From Lactarius indigo (taxonomy: Eukaryota; Basidiomycota; Agaricomycetes; Russulales; Russulaceae): a stretch of DNA of 64,000 nucleotides. Within the stretch, counting starts at the first letter, position 1. Every line of letters starts with the position of its first letter. The position numbers and the translations under genes are program-made. Below, piece after piece: positions 1 through 13,144 of the stretch. The notes below the pieces were generated by a model. That model made no database searches. It saw nothing but the letters and a program-made list of their open reading frames with translations, and had not been told where the DNA came from. The stretch covers positions 119,016-183,015 of the forward strand of contig JAFKAC010000106.1 of the NCBI GenBank assembly GCA_025766275.1, read 5' to 3'.

Positions 1-942
1 GATGAGCTCCCCTGATACGCCAAAATCACATATCTTAATTTGGCCCTTGGAATTGCACAGAATATTAGAAGGCTTAATATCTGGTCGTTACACCTGATGA
101 GTGAATTATATCATTCGGAAACCGTGGAGATGACGTACCACGGTGAATGATACGGTGAACGTCATAGAGATATGTGAGGCCTTCGAGGACGGCATGTGCG
201 ACGTTAGCCACAACCTCAATGTCGATCGCGCCTATCCGCTTGTAAATGCCGTCGAGTGAACCCTTGTCCATAAACTCCATGCAGATGCAGATATTGGGGT
301 CGGACAAAAACGCGCCATAAAACGAGATGATGTACTCCGAGTGGCAGTCATGCATGATCTGCAGCTCGCGCAAAATCTGTTTGCGCACGGACGGCTTCGC
401 GTCGATAAGGACGATCTGTCGACACAAAACACAGTGAGTGAGCGCATGGCGAGCGCAACAACGACCGCAATTACCTTTTTGGCCATTATGGTGTGCGTCG
501 GGACGTGTTCCACCTTCTTCACGCTCCCGCCATTGCCCTGCCCAAGCTCATTCAGGTCCTTGAGGTCCTCGTCGCGCAGGTCATACTTGACCTCCGCGTT
601 CATGTCGAGGTTCGCGAGCGTGTTCGACAACGTCGTGTGGTACGTCATGCGCTTCATGTTCGCAGCCGTATTCGCGCTCGCAGGCGCAGATGTGGGGCCC
701 GGTGCGACGGCGAGCAGCCCGTCGCCCGCAGAACCAGTATCGCCTGTGGGCGCGTCGGCAGCTACCTTCGGCTTGAGGTTCATAGGTGGAGGCCGCTTCT
801 TGCCGCCTGCCCCGGCGGGCTTGGTCGCCGGTGCCAGACGTGTGGGGACCGGGGCCTCCGTCGTCTCGGGGGCGGGCTCGGGCTGGGCGGTGACGTCGAG
901 TTGGAGCGCCTTAAAATTACGCTTGGAACGGAGGCGGCTCAT
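1..942 (-). CDS. MAP kinase kinase, Ste7/Fuz7 family (3' part outside window)
   Basis: Dual-specificity kinase that would phosphorylate the TxY loop of a MAPK, here probably in the pheromone/mating and filamentation cascade in the cytoplasm. Three exons are visible: 942-475, 415-139 and 80-1, joined by 59- and 58-bp GT-AG introns. About 125 residues of Pro/Ala-rich N-terminal tail precede the kinase domain. The glycine loop (ELGQGNGGSVKKV) and the ATP-binding lysine (MAKK) are followed by a stretch typical of Ste7/Fuz7 (SVRKQILRELQIMHDC, then ICMEFMDKGSLDGIYKR). The catalytic loop IIHRDIKPSN and the CDFGVSGEL magnesium loop are present. The window ends before the activation segment. The ATG at 942 is the first in frame. 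Similarity to Fuz7-type kinases is stronger than to Pbs2 or Mkk1, but this subfamily choice is by recall, not by search. Confidence 0.92.
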
Positions 943-1688
943 TGTGCCCTCGTGCGCAGACGCTTCGTGTCGGGAAAAGCGGAGGATGGTGGGCGTTGCG
1001 GTTGCGTTGCGTTGCGTCGCAGCAACAGGGAACGCGGTGGGAAGGGGAAAAAGGAGAGGAATAAGGGTATGAGATGGAGAGACAAGAGATGAGACGGGAT
1101 GTCTTGGTTTTGAACTAGTACAATTACATAATTGATGCCCGCCTCAGCATAACACGAACGACTCTTGGTATAAGGCTCGGTACAAGCGCCGACGTTCCAT
1201 AATCTCTGCATGGAAACACAAAACGAACTTCTGATTAGCCTTGTGGTGCAGTCGCTTCGACCAGAGCCCAGCCTTTTCATTTGTGGCTACATGCAAGTTG
1301 CCCATGTTCACAACTCAATGAGAATGTACAATTCGGAGTTACACACCAGTCATAGGCACAACGCTATTGTGACGCGTTTACGGCAATGTACAAAGTCGTG
1401 ATGCAGTTGGTTCATCGAGTCATCACATGATACCCTGAAAAGAACATGACTCCCAATGGACCTAACTTCTGACCAGTTCCCAGTCAACCCGACAGTACTC
1501 AACCCGACAGTACACTCTCACGCACGCGACACCTGTCTCAAGGACCCCAAACCGACGAGAAGCAAATTGGTGGGGGCCCTACGGCGCCCACAGAAGCACA
1601 TCCAACCAACGATACGTTCTCCGTTTGTTGTACTGTACTTACTGTAACCTGGAGAAGCGCGAAGAATGTGGCGTCTCCGTTGACTGGG
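943..1688. other. Intergenic: MAPKK promoter side and APC2 3' side
   Basis: No supportable gene. It holds the upstream region of the MAPKK, with short TGCGT repeats just before its ATG (about 997-1020), and the region downstream of APC2. A 14-bp direct repeat (caacccgacagtac) occurs twice in tandem around 1485-1515. Confidence 0.6.
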
Positions 1689-4600
1689 TTACCGGTTGAG
1701 ACGCCAAATGCCGTCCTTGACACTGACGAGGCCTTCGCGACGCGCCGCATCCATGAACGCGCCGAGTTGGTCGACCGTCCGGTCGTACCCCTGCGCGAAT
1801 TTGAGCATCGTCTGGATGCGGTCTATCGGGAGCCCGCCGAGGTTCGTGAGCATGCCCTCAATGAACTATCGCAATCCGTCACACGCGCTCGCCTAGCACC
1901 GGCAGCACGGAGCACGCACCTTCCAATACACCTTCATTTGCTCCGCCTGTTGTTGCTGCACCGTGAGCACGGCCGGCTCTTCCTCCGCGAGCGCCGTACG
2001 CGACCCGGCCGTCGTCATCCCCACCGTCCCGGCACCGGCATCCTCGGGTACGCGCTCGAGTAGACGGAAGCGTTGCACGTCTACGTCTTCGGTCTCTTCT
2101 CGCAGAACTCCACGATCGACCCACGCTAACAGAGCTTTAAGCGCAGCTGAGCGCTCGACGCTGCCGACACGCGCAATGAGGTCGTTCAATGTCCAGACAT
2201 CTGACGACGGCGAAACCAAGTGAGCCCGATCTGGCACTGGAAGATCGGACGAGGAATTATACCCTGCTCCGAGAAAAGCTCGATAAATGCGGCTTCCAGG
2301 GGCGGGACATCCGCGCTGACTGTGCGGTCTTGCAACTCTATCTCGAGACGGATACTCCCGAGGTGTGAGAGCCAGCGCAGTTTCTTGTCGGGTTTGAATG
2401 TCGTGAACTCGCGCGCGTACGCCTCTTGAATTCTACATGTGGTTTGATACGTAGGCTAAGGGGAAATAAGAGGATGACGTACTCGTGCAGTTGGCCGGGC
2501 ATTCGGATCTTGGAGGATTGGAACTGCGGCCAAAAGTGCCGAGAGATGATGGTTGGGTGCATCACGGACTACACGACATTTAGCAGCGACCGAATGGGTA
2601 GATTGCCTACTCACCGAATTCTGAGCCTGCACATGCTGGTCTATTCGCTTGGAGTCCGTCATGTCCTTGAGCATAACCTCGCAAACTTGCAACGGTGCTT
2701 CACCAAAGCGAATCTTGAGAATCTCCAAATTCCTGCGCTATTTGTGTGATATAAGTGAGAGATCTACAAAGCAAGGCGGAGAATCGGTTTCACCTCCTTC
2801 TCGTAATTTCCATCGGTGACCGCGAGGAGACGCTGAGCAAGTAGAACCTGGAGCTCCTTGACGAAGAGATCCTTCGAATCGTAGATACTGACGAGGGTGC
2901 TGACGACATCGCTGGGCTTGTTGGCTCGGAAGTCTATCGCACCGATCAGGGCCGATCGTGTGAGAAGGACGAAAACTCTACCTGGACCAGCATCGATAGG
3001 CTCTGGTTCCCAACTCGGATCTGTGTAGTCATCTACTTGAGCGCTCTGCAGCGGCTGAATGGGTTCATCATCATCAACCAACGAATCACCACTTTCTCCG
3101 TCTACGACTAGACTGGCAACGATACAGCGAATGGTGTCAGGTCGGTCACTGGGAGTGTGAATGCGCTCAGTAAGTGCTTCCGTGCCACAAATTGGGGAAG
3201 CTCACCGGAGATAGCGTCTGATCGGGTCCGCCACTTTAAACAACAGGACCCCGGGTGGGTCTATGACGCGTAGGCATCGTATCAATGACACATATTGTGT
3301 TAAAATGTCCTTGGTATCTGCACCGGGATGAAGTAGTCGCTTCTTGTTACTGCATACATTCAACCGGGAGAACCAAAAGCCGAACCAATGAAACACTCAC
3401 GCTTTACGCAGAGCTCGGACGAGCTGGATGCGCTGATCGACACGTTGTAAGCATTCCTGGAGCACGCCGCAGTTATTAGGGTGCGAAGCCAGAAATACGT
3501 CATTTTTTCTTACTTTGAGATCATGAAGCGCATGAGTCGAATCGGGGTAGTCAATGATGATATCGAACATCTCTTTGGTTCTTGAAACATATGACAAACG
3601 TCAAGGGGCGCCGCGGATGAAACACAAAGAAACGTTCCTACCGAAGATCGCACAGCGTCTTGCAGACATGGAAGTCGAATCGAGATCCGACTCCCTGCAA
3701 CATCGTCCTGGCTTCCTCGGCTGACAGACGTACGAGTCAAGCCGAATGACAGGGAGAGGGGGGGAGCAGGGCCACGCACCGGTCTTCGCGCCCCTAGCGT
3801 ACGGCAACAACATCCACGGCACGACCTTCTCGGCCATCCACTCCCGCAGCTGGCTCAGCATCGGCTCGTCCCACTTGCCCGCACACGTCTCAAGCACGTG
3901 CGTCTCGATGTGCTCGTAGCACACACTTGCGATGAGCGACTCATAGCGGTCCGCGAGACCGAGCAACTCGAAGGACGGCCAGAGCCGCGAGTCCTGCACG
4001 GACGCAGGTACGTCCGGCGTGGCGCCCTCCGTGAAGAGCGCGAGCGTCGCCGCGAGGAGCCTCTTGAAGCCCGCCGCGAAAGCCGCGGGAAGGACGGAGA
4101 ACACGTGCGTCTGGAAGTTGACGATGTATGCGGACGATATGGTCTGCCCTAGCCTAGACGGGCTGGTGTCGTAGCACGGAAGGGGGGGAAACGATGCAGG
4201 AAGCGGGGGGGGGGGGGGGGGGAGACACTCACTCGCCACCGGGAGCCCATGCAAAGTACCAATCCGCCAATCGCAGCACGAGTCGGCCGATCACGTCGGG
4301 GTCCCCGCTAGCCTGCGAGAGCTGCAGTTCTTTGTCTGATGATAGCGACGAACGACGCACATCGTACTCTGCCATGAACTTCATCACGTCATCCGTGATT
4401 AGATGCTGATTTCGACGCATATCCTCTAGCACATACTTATTTCCGGACACGCTCGAGACGAGGAGAGAGAAAACGCACCGACAAAGCTCTCTAGAAGCAT
4501 AGGCAACATCCGGCACTGCATCAGCACGTCGAAAGCGCTTCTTATTTCATGTGTATCTGCAACCAATGACGAGTGTTCGACGAATACATACAGGAAGCCC

Positions 4601-4851
4601 ACGCATATACTCACTGAAATCCTTTGGTGGTGCGCCCAGATCTCGTGGGCGCAGAAACTCAGCAGCGACTGCCCAGGCCTGGCGCGTGCGCCTTTGAACG
4701 CGCCGCACGCATCGAGAAAGGACAAAACCGAACTGCGCACCTTGCTGAACTCCATAAGCCCAGAGATACCCACTCCAGTGCGATTGAGACGGTTGAAAGA
4801 GTCTTGCCATTTCGCGGCGACTTGGTTGCGCAGAGCCTCGGAGGCCGCCAT
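1689..4851 (-). CDS. APC2: Anaphase-promoting complex subunit 2 (APC2, cullin-like)
   Basis: Cullin-like scaffold of the APC/C ubiquitin ligase, which with the RING subunit Apc11 catalyses ubiquitination of cyclins and securin in the nucleus. The multi-exon gene starts at the ATG at 4851 (MAASEALRNQ) and ends at the TAA at 1689-1691. Landmarks from N to C: a helical N-terminal region; MFDIIIDYPDST with CLQRVDQR near 3400-3570; RRLLHPGADTKDILTQY near 3320; DPIRRYLRE near 3210; DVVSTLVSIYDSKDLF near 2900; the cullin-homology segment LKIRFGEAPLQVCEVMLKDM near 2690; and a C-terminal winged helix (FIEGMLTNLGG to DGIWRLNR) that in the family binds E2/Apc11. Introns are about 50-70 bp; the last acceptor precedes FIEGML. 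The first intron (near 4560-4615) is ambiguous because the obvious GTGAGT donor gives the wrong phase. One intron contains an 18-bp G homopolymer. Confidence 0.9.
4205..4222. repeat. Homopolymer G18 inside an APC2 intron
   Basis: Eighteen consecutive G on the plus strand, i.e. C18 in the APC2 transcript, a few bases downstream of a GTGAGT donor. It lies in a pyrimidine-rich intron and should be length-variable. Confidence 0.9.
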
Positions 4852-6307
4852 GATAACGGTTACTCCACGCACGGGCCTGAGCAAGAAGGAAACCGCGGAC
4901 GCATCTTCATCACGTGACCACTCGCACCACTCCACTCTTCTCAGTTCGAGTCACCGTCTCGGTCGCCATTGACATTTCAGCCACGGAGTTATTATGTTGG
5001 CGAACAGGCAGTGGCCGCGGCCGTATTTATCTATTGGGAAGCGGGGGAGTGAGGGTTTTCTGCGGGCCTACTGCGACCCCAAATCAAACCATCTATCAGA
5101 AATTCAGGATCGGCTCTCAAATCTCAGACCTCGATGTCATGGTCGTACAGTACCACCTAATTTCGAATCGAGCGAGACAAAAGCGGCAGACAACGGGAAA
5201 AAGATAGAGCGAAGAAATCAAAATAAAATAAATAATACCCCGCCCTTGGCCAAATGGGGTAGCGTCGTTGCCCCCCGCTAAACCCAATCCAAGCTCCACG
5301 GCTCCTTGACTAAGAACGAGAGATGGTCATCTAGAATCACTGTAAATCACGAGCTGATCGTGGCGCGCCACCGACTGCCACCATGTGGTACCGCTCCTCA
5401 AGGCCTCAGGGTCGTTTTTGTGGTACCACCACCGTCCTGGCAGGCCTCGGCGCTGGGTGTCTTCGAATTTGCAAAGTGACTGCTCGCTAACTGACCTGGA
5501 TGGCGCTTCGCGACTGGTAGGTAGGCTCTCCGAGGCCCGCGCTACCCGCGTGGTCACAGCCTTGCGGCGTCGGGGGTAACTTACTGTACAGGATAGAAGG
5601 ATGTAATTCTCGGGTGGACCATAGAAACAAATGAGATAGGAAGCATACGAAAACAGCCGATCTGACCAAATATTCTTCTACAAAATAAACCCAAAAGATA
5701 GGACGACAGTGATTGAATGTACAGAGCTAGACAGAAAGAAGCATGTCAGACGTGCAAGGGAGGATGAAACGATGAATCACATACTAAGAGAATATGGCAA
5801 CCCCATGAAGCACATCATATGGAACATGGCAGATAGAACTGTTAGGTAACGTAGTTACTATCTCCTGCTATCTAATACCTTTACCAAGAAAAAAAGAAAC
5901 AGCATGGTATATTGAACAAGCCGCGCATATCATTCACTTTAAAATGCCGACTACAGCGTTGTTGCCGGTCCTGTACTGTCCGCACGCAAATGCATGGAAA
6001 ATGACTATAGTACATCATGAATCACAGCCAAGCAAAAAAAAAAAGGGGGGGGGGAGAAGATGAACAAGTGGTGGTGGCCCGCGCGCGCCGGGCACGACAG
6101 CAAAACATCAACGTCGTCAAGATCGTAAGCAGCATCAACACAAGTGAACGGATGGAGAATTGCAAAATATACTGTAACAGCGAGAAATTGAAAAAAGGGT
6201 GGAACCCCCGGATCGGTGATCTATATGGTCCGGTTGCCCCGTCTACAGGCTAGTCTGTACGAATACACAGTTTTGTTTTACTTGGATGAGTTGGCGGGGA
6301 GGGACGA
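4852..6307. other. Intergenic between APC2 5' end and AMPK beta 3' end
   Basis: No ORF here has recognisable protein features. The right part (5580-6300) is AT-rich with poly-A runs, as expected for the 3' flank of the AMPK beta gene. The left part is the APC2 promoter side. Confidence 0.5.
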
Positions 6308-8003
6308 TCACGTCGGCTTGTAGTAGATCGTTGTAATGAACTGCTTGGGGGGAAGATAATCAGGGTGGCGTGCGCGTCAAGTTCTGGAGACGATCGTACC
6401 TTCTTCTTGTAACGGGTCGTGTTACCAACTGCAAGCACGCCATTGCGGATCGCGCTTGTGCTGAGATGATGCAGAACGACATGCGAGGGTACAGGGAGCA
6501 CGCTCGCATCGTCCGCTAACATGAGCGCAGCAGCAGTCGTGCCAAGTGGCGCGGTTGAGCCTCCCACAAGGGTGCGCACGGGTGAGTTGGAGTGAGAATT
6601 CGTGTGTCCATGGCGAGCAGCAGCAGATACGTCTGTTCCGCTCGCCGTGGTCACAGGAATACGAGGAGGCCCTGGTGGTGGCAGCGGCGGTTCGTCCTGA
6701 TTAGGTCTCGTCATTCCGAGTTCACCATGCCGTGTGCGCGTGCGGTGGCGACGTTCTTTGACAGGTGCCGGGGCAGTCGCGCCGATACGAGTATTAAGAA
6801 TAAGCTTGTCCAAGTGTCGTGGAAGGACAGGTGCCGGTGGGATGTTCGGAGCAGTACCTACAGCCCCATTTGCGAGAAACACCTCTTCCTCACGAGCGGC
6901 AGCAATCAGTCCTTGAGGGACAACGGAAGTCCACCCTTCATCTCCAAATGGAGTGCAAACACCTGGGTCGCTTGTCTGGGACCAGAAAGAGATCTGGTGC
7001 GCAGGGCCAGGGCGAACCAACGAGGAGGCCGGTGGCGGGGAAGCTGGTGCGGAAGGACCCGCAGGCAACGCTACAGAAACGTAATTGGCGAGAGAGCCAT
7101 CGTCGTCGACGGCAGTAGGAAGATCCTGCGCCAACCTCCAGTTGTCATCGACGATGAACTTTATGTGATGGGTGCCAGGTAACAGCGAGACGGTAGTGGT
7201 GAAGGTTTCTGGCTCCGATGAGCTATGGTTAGGGTTAGATCGAGGCAATGGTGGCGAAAAAAAAATGAAAATGTATGCGCGCACCTGCGTTCCATCAACT
7301 GGCGACCTTTCCAGTTAGCATCGCCGGCACGGGCTAGAAAGACAGTTTTTCCACTGCCGTGCCATGAGATCTTCGTATCTACGGGGTGTGGAGGTTCATC
7401 GATGGGCGAGAGACGGTTGCGTGTAGGGGGTTGAGGAATGTCTGCTTGAGCTAGGCCAAGGGGGATCGTACTATGAATCGTCTCTGGGAAGAATGAGACG
7501 ACTTTAGTGTCGGGTCCAGGAGGTGGTTCAACGTCCCGGATTGGCTGGAGATGGGTCGCCTGAGAAGGTCGAGAAAAAGATCTCGTGGAAGCATTTGGGG
7601 TTGACCTGTGACGCTGTGCAGGAGGAAAGACGGGGAGGGGGTGATGAGGCTGTTGTTGAACAAGGACGTCTGGCATCTGGGTGGTCGACGGAAGCTGGGG
7701 ACGGGGATGGGATTGGTGGTAGTGATCGGCACCGTTTGTGGCGGGGGATTGGGAGGGGATTGGGATAGGGGATGAGGCCTTCGGTCTCCTGTAATGGGGA
7801 CGAGGAGAATGATTGGGAGAGTTGAGGTGGGAGGGAGCCGGGGTAAGGGAGAGGGACGCCAGGTCGGGCAGCTCGAGGGATCTTTTTTTTGTACGGAGGG
7901 ACCTGTGTACGGGAGGAGGGAGAGGCTTTTCACGGTTATCTCTATCTTGAGGGTTGTTTGTTACGGAGGGATTGTGGGTTCCAGACGAGGCAGAGTTGCC
8001 CAT
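6308..8003 (-). CDS. SNF1/AMPK complex beta subunit (Gal83/Sip type)
   Basis: Scaffold and targeting subunit of the SNF1/AMPK energy-sensing kinase. Exons 8003-7285, 7222-6400 and 6340-6308 join to 524 aa. The protein starts MGNSAS, a classic N-myristoylation site of AMPK beta subunits, so membrane attachment is likely. A long Pro/Ser-rich linker follows. A CBM48 glycogen-binding domain spans about residues 205-290 (ISWHGSGKTVFLARAGD, then THHIKFIVDDNWRLAQDLPT and NYVSVAL). The C-terminal ASC domain ends RYKKK-FITTIYYKPT, the conserved tail that packs against the alpha and gamma subunits. The last intron separates RYKKK from FITTIYYKPT. The region between CBM and ASC is longer than in yeast Gal83. 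Confidence 0.93.
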
Positions 8004-10100
8004 CTTCGTGCAACCGACGACAAGGCTATGGGTCACCCTATCAGTTTCTCTTCCACTTCCACTTCTTCCACACTTCCCGCGACAATGGCCTTGTTTGGCC
8101 TCTATTTGCCTGATAACCCCGAGAAATATTATTTAATTAATATGTCCCTTCCCTGTTCCTGACCTATGCGTCATCGATATCCGCACCCCAGAGTCTATTT
8201 CACCCGTCCTCCTTCCGCCAGCCATGGCGTTAGGGACTCTCCGAGCTTCGGCTCGCCTTATCGTCTCTCCCACCCCAATTAACGTTTCCCTTCATCCAAA
8301 CATCTGTCCTGTAGGCTAGCTCTAGCCTTCATTCGACACCACGCTGCCGAAGATGATATAACCCTTATTCTTTTTAGGCTTGTGGCCCTGGTGGAGCGCC
8401 ACGGAAGTCCAAGCGACAGGTATTACACACCTTCCATGATCCTCAGCCCCTGCCACCATCCTAGGACCCCAGCGGACTCTTAACACCGCGATGGTGTCCG
8501 TCCTCGCTTAGGAATTCTCGGGTCTATTCCCGGGGAAACTGCTGGCCTCTTCGCGCTTGCTGTCCGGCCTGCTAATCCTAATACGATCCAGAACGTGCGC
8601 CCTCCTTCCTACTTCTGGTTCCAATACCTCGTGTTTTCGTCACAGCCCGCAAACGTCTCCCTCTCACTGTAGTTGATGCTGGGGGATGCACCCCTATACC
8701 AGCCCTTCGGCGACCCGCGCGCCTTGATAAAGACCAGTAGGTAGGACTGCCCATGGTAACCTGTCATTCTCTCACACTAACCGAATTGAGTTATGGTGGG
8801 TATTCCTCCCGTCGTCTTGCGTCCTAAAGCCGGCACTTTGGCGATATCTTCTTGTCGTCATTCCCGGGTTGTATTGTATTTGGTGGCTGACGCTGATGGT
8901 GCATGCGTTCATACAACACATTAGCTATCGGTGGCAAGAAGCTACCACGTCCTTATCGGCCTTCGTTATGATTTCACGCTCTGGACTCGTCTTAGTCTCG
9001 ACTTGCTACATATGAATGGCCCCCATATCTATCTTTCAACCCCATTCTGCAACGTGCCCTTTGGCTGTGCTTAGCATCAAATCTCGGGCGTGGGCCGGCG
9101 CGGATAGTGTCTCTGCTTGATCACGAATCCACGTCCTATAATAGATCGGAGCCGAGACATCCACATCGGTGTAGTGCAGCGCCATATCCCCCATTCGTCG
9201 ACCGGTACCACTTGTCGCGCATAAACCTACTATACGATGACGGTGTTTCCTTTCCCTCCGGAACTCTAGCTCTTAAAGCAAATTTTCATATCTTACTATG
9301 CCTTAATACCAGCGTCATATACCCAAATTCGTATTAAGCTTTCATCGAACCAATCAGCACTGTGCGACGTGGACCTAGGTCTTAACAGCTATTTGCGAAC
9401 CCAGGGGAAACGAACGTGCGCATGACCACCGATCTCACGAAAGCTGCATACGCTATGCCGTCTTGGGATGCCAAGGTGCCTTTGGTGTAATCGAGTCCAA
9501 TTTTGCCCCTGGGTTGCAATCGGGGTGAGAAGAGGGAAAGGGCGCCGGAGTCTCAGTCGCCCCCTCGCAAGTCCTCGATGCGTTGGATGAGCGTACTCGG
9601 AGACGGCCTAGCGCTCATTCCCGTTCCCGGTTAAGCCCGGCCCCGGAAGTAGTAGCCTTGAGTGTAACATCGCGCCAGACATCCATCCACCATGAGATCA
9701 TCACTACGTGTTCTATAGACACCATTTCAGCTGTTCTTTTGTTCAGAACTCTTAAAACTACCCCATATGTAATATGCCGCTCAGTGATGAGTGTTCCAGG
9801 TCAATTTTGGTCAATCCGGGCTATTGGACTGTACCGCAGTCGACTCGAAGCATCCTGATCCTGATGACCCCAATCCGATTTTTGAAATTGGCAACTTTCT
9901 TTAGCGGAACAAAACAAACACAACCAAACACAATATCTTTTTGGTGCGTTTCTGCAAAGTTACCAAGAAAGTTATAGTTCACAGACGAACAGTTCTATAA
10001 ATACAACGGGTCGTGTGCACTCTCATCACAGTTCTACCGCAATACCCAACGCCCATAAGAAATCACTCACAAGACCCGTGTTCTGAAGTGTGCAGAATAA
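8004..10100. other. Gene-poor stretch, no recognisable gene
   Basis: About 2.1 kb upstream of AMPK beta. No ORF shows domain-like composition on either strand. It looks like promoter sequence followed by old, decayed DNA. Confidence 0.5.
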
Positions 10101-10159
10101 ATGGCTGTTGGTACACATGTGACAGCAGCAGTCGAAAAGGATAGTTGTTGCTCTGTGAA

Positions 10160-11075
10160 TGTGCAAACTTCAGGTCTTCTTGTTCGATGCCACGTGGTCT
10201 TCTTTTATGTCCCCAATCTGAGAGAGCTTGTTACCTTTGGTGATGAGTCGCTCGCGGTAAGAGATAGAATGAACGAGAGCCACATTCCGGTAAAGCAGGT
10301 CGGATAACGCAATGTAGAAACAAACAAGGGCGACTGAGGTTGCTCGTGCTTGTTGTTGAACCAATGATGTCAACGATATATTCGCATACGGTCATGTCAA
10401 CAGTACCAACGAGTAGCAGGCAACAGCAACCGAAACATTCGACACCCCAGATTCCAAGGAGGGTCATGCCCGGGCCGACACTGACAGTGGAAGTGGAAAT
10501 AGAAACGATGAAGGGGCTAAGAATCCCAGCGTTTGTGAAGAACGTAGTGCCCAGAGTAAAAGATAAAATTGATGCCAGTGGGTGTACGGAAGCGGATCAG
10601 AACGGAAGCAGTCTCAAGTTCCTCTTTGCGTTTCAAGTTAAGGCGAATCTCTTCGAGCTCGTAGTGACCTCTAGATCGTGGGGCCAGACAAGATAATAAG
10701 TGGGCTGCATCCATCAAGATGCACTTTGACCAAGTAACAAGGGGACTGCGATTATGGGACTAAGGTGGCGTGTAGTTATTGACTAAGAACAAATAGTTTG
10801 CACCTTGAGAAGAAGGAATACGTCGAAGGCGAGAGGGCGCCTAGATAAAGAGGATCAGCGAATGCATGAGGCGAAAAAAGGACGAGAAGATGTCACTGAC
10901 TAAGGACGGACACAATGAGGGATTTTTGAGAGGAAGACTTGCCGTGGCTATAGCCGTCAGGAAATGTTTAACGAAACAGGAACGTGCCAGGTGACCGGTG
11001 ACCAAAAGTGCGAAGCCAGTCAAGCATATGGTACCACCATCATAACCGAACAGGAAACCCTCTATATCCAGCAAA
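10160..11075 (-). pseudogene. Possible remnant of a multi-pass membrane protein
   Basis: Several hydrophobic coding-like stretches lie on the minus strand in different frames: LFGYDGGTICLTGFALLVTG near 11040, RRPLAFDVFLLLK ending at a GT near 10803, and GVECFGCCCLLLVG near 10440. The spacing and composition recall fungal 7-TM families such as DUF6533/DUF6534, but I could not join them into one open frame with good splice sites. This is either an undetected many-exon gene or a decayed copy. Confidence 0.2.
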
Positions 11076-12907
11076 ACTGGTCTTCAAAGAAGGCGAGAAA
11101 AAGAGGGGGGAGAGCAAGACGAGAGGACACGGACCATACGTGACGGACGCCAACTATTTTACTCTTCCCCCACCTACGGCATTTGGACCACCTGGCAAGC
11201 GCGGTTAAGTCAAAAAATAAGGACGATTGGGAAGAAAAGCTCCATGTCCCATGAGGAGCTATTTATGCCAGTGGATGTGTTTTCTGCCCGCTCTATGCGT
11301 TGGTTGGTTTGCGACGACTGCTGTCGTTCTACTTGCGATCTCGGATATACCGGTCCCCCGGACACTCGTGCTTGCTATACAGTATTTCTCCGTCGTCCCC
11401 ACGTCTGCCTACTTTGGTGTTGATTATTAATTTTTTCTCACTTCTCTTTACGCTCAGGTCATTATTTAATTACCTCCTCTGTCACCCCAGCTGTCATCTG
11501 GCGTTCTGGGCGATGATGAGGAGGCGGCTGATCCTCGGTATTGTTTGACGTGGCACGGGAGATGACTCGATGACAGTCTGGAGAAACGCCGGATGATGCC
11601 CAAATTATTCCGAGGACGTTGGCCGGCGAAAAAAAACACAGCAGCGGGGGCCCATGAGCGTGGTTTCCGTGCTGCGTCATCTCTGGTACAGTATTTCTGG
11701 TTTTGCCAATATGCTCAGTTAAACGTGTTATCTTTTACTACTACCCAGACGAACGTGGGCTCAACGCCAAAGAGTCGAGGCGTAAAAATGCATGGACAGC
11801 CAATGTTGAGATAAGGCCCTGCAGGGTTTCGGCATTTTTTCGTTTGTCGTTCTTTTTTTTTTTTTGTTTGTCCTTGCGCCGGCTAACATACGTTCCTGCG
11901 GCGTCACTTACTGCGGATAAAGTACGTACGACAAATACAACCGGAGCGCTTCATACTAATATCGTCATCGGATTCATTTCTCGCGCCCGTCTAGTAGTAT
12001 CGCGCGAACCTGCCGCCACCTCGTTTTTCATGGGAACACTCGATGATGTTGCGCAGTTGCAACTAAACTTTATATGGATCCTTTTTTTGGGAAAAGGTGC
12101 CGTTTGGGTTATCGCATGGACACGAAGATGTCATTGGGCACAGGGCGACGTAATTTTAGCCACAGTCAGTTATCGCTCCACACCTTGGTGAGTACTGTAT
12201 TCGTTACAAGCCGAGATAACTGAAGCCAGCAGCCTAGTAACGGCATTACATTATTCACCAATTCATCGAGCAGGTGGCCGCAGCCTATCGATATTACGGA
12301 CAAAACGTCTCAGCGTCCGGGTATCCAACTCTTGCCTTATACGAAGCTGGTGGTGTGAGTAATCTAATCCACCAATGAGGAAAGTAGACGTCAAGTCACA
12401 ACGGTGGACATGCCCAAGCGTCCGGAGCTAGGAGTTACGCCCTTACGTCGGTCTGACATTAATCTGACACGATCCCTTAAGCCTCGACCGCGCCATCAAG
12501 CTAGAACTGGAGGATCGAGCCCCATCAACTTCTGCAACATTTATTACATTTAGCGGCGAGCGGGAATAACGTCCTGTTAATAGCGGTCGTCCACTTGATA
12601 ATACGGCCTCTTCACTGTCTATCTGTCACAAGATATTAACATATTTTGACAAGCAGGCTAAACGACTCGAACCCTTCCATCGTTGCTAGACGGCACGCCA
12701 ATTGTCCAACGTCTTTGGCAGAATGTGTGTGTTCCCTGGTGGAGATTCCGTCGCGACCCGAATCAACCCCCATAGCAAAGATTTTGCCGCTTTGCGCGAC
12801 AGTCTGGCAGAGATCTGACGATACAGTGAAGATACTCGCCGCTGTCTTGCTCGGGCTGGATTCGCCTCTCGACACCATAGCTGTTCCCGCATTGCTGTTG
12901 GTGTTCC
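11076..12907. other. Gene-poor stretch containing repeat copy A
   Basis: No supportable gene. It contains the first copy of a diverged repeat pair (about 11745-12130); the rest shows nothing I can name. Confidence 0.45.
11745..12130. repeat. Diverged repeat pair, copy A
   Basis: Direct-orientation match to about 13873-14270. Shared blocks include gaacgtgggctc, ttgagataaggccctg, gccgccacctcgttttt and a cgcgcc...atct/gtct...gtatc segment in the same order. Read on the minus strand, both copies carry a QGLISTL-x-V-x-AF peptide, so the repeat is probably a duplicated and decayed gene. Confidence 0.6.
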
Positions 12908-13144
12908 GTGGCTGTCATGGGTTTTCGTCTTGTTCTGGGCGACATCGCAGTCTCTAAAGAGGTAGAAGAAGCGATCGAAAGTCTACGTGAAGATATAGGA
13001 CCATTGGATGTTCTTGTTGTCGACCTTGATGCGATAAAGCGGTGCGATGCTAGGGGGCTTCGCACCTGGATTACAAACGGGAATGTTGAATTCATGTTGG
13101 ACAGTCTCCTTCATCCCTACGATATATGCGACAGGACATTGTGA
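12908..13144 (+). pseudogene. Possible short-chain dehydrogenase fragment
   Basis: An open stretch reads SKEVEEAIESLREDIGPLDV, then LVV and, later, LRTWITNGNVEF and LLHPYD. This recalls the SDR region from the fourth beta strand (xFGxLDVLVNNAG) to the W-x-T-W-x-x-N-V block. The NNAG motif is replaced and neither the N-terminal TGxxxGIG motif nor the YxxxK active site can be seen nearby. If the resemblance is real it is a relic; it may be chance. Confidence 0.2.

Noticed and set aside
341..1092. Plus-strand ORFs over the MAPKK first exon
   Set aside because: Shadows of a GC-rich exon; the minus-strand frame carries conserved kinase motifs.
11000..11075. LFGYDGG reading as a sugar-transporter signature
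   Set aside because: Only the single short motif matches; no GRR/K, PESPR or further helices follow in any joinable frame.
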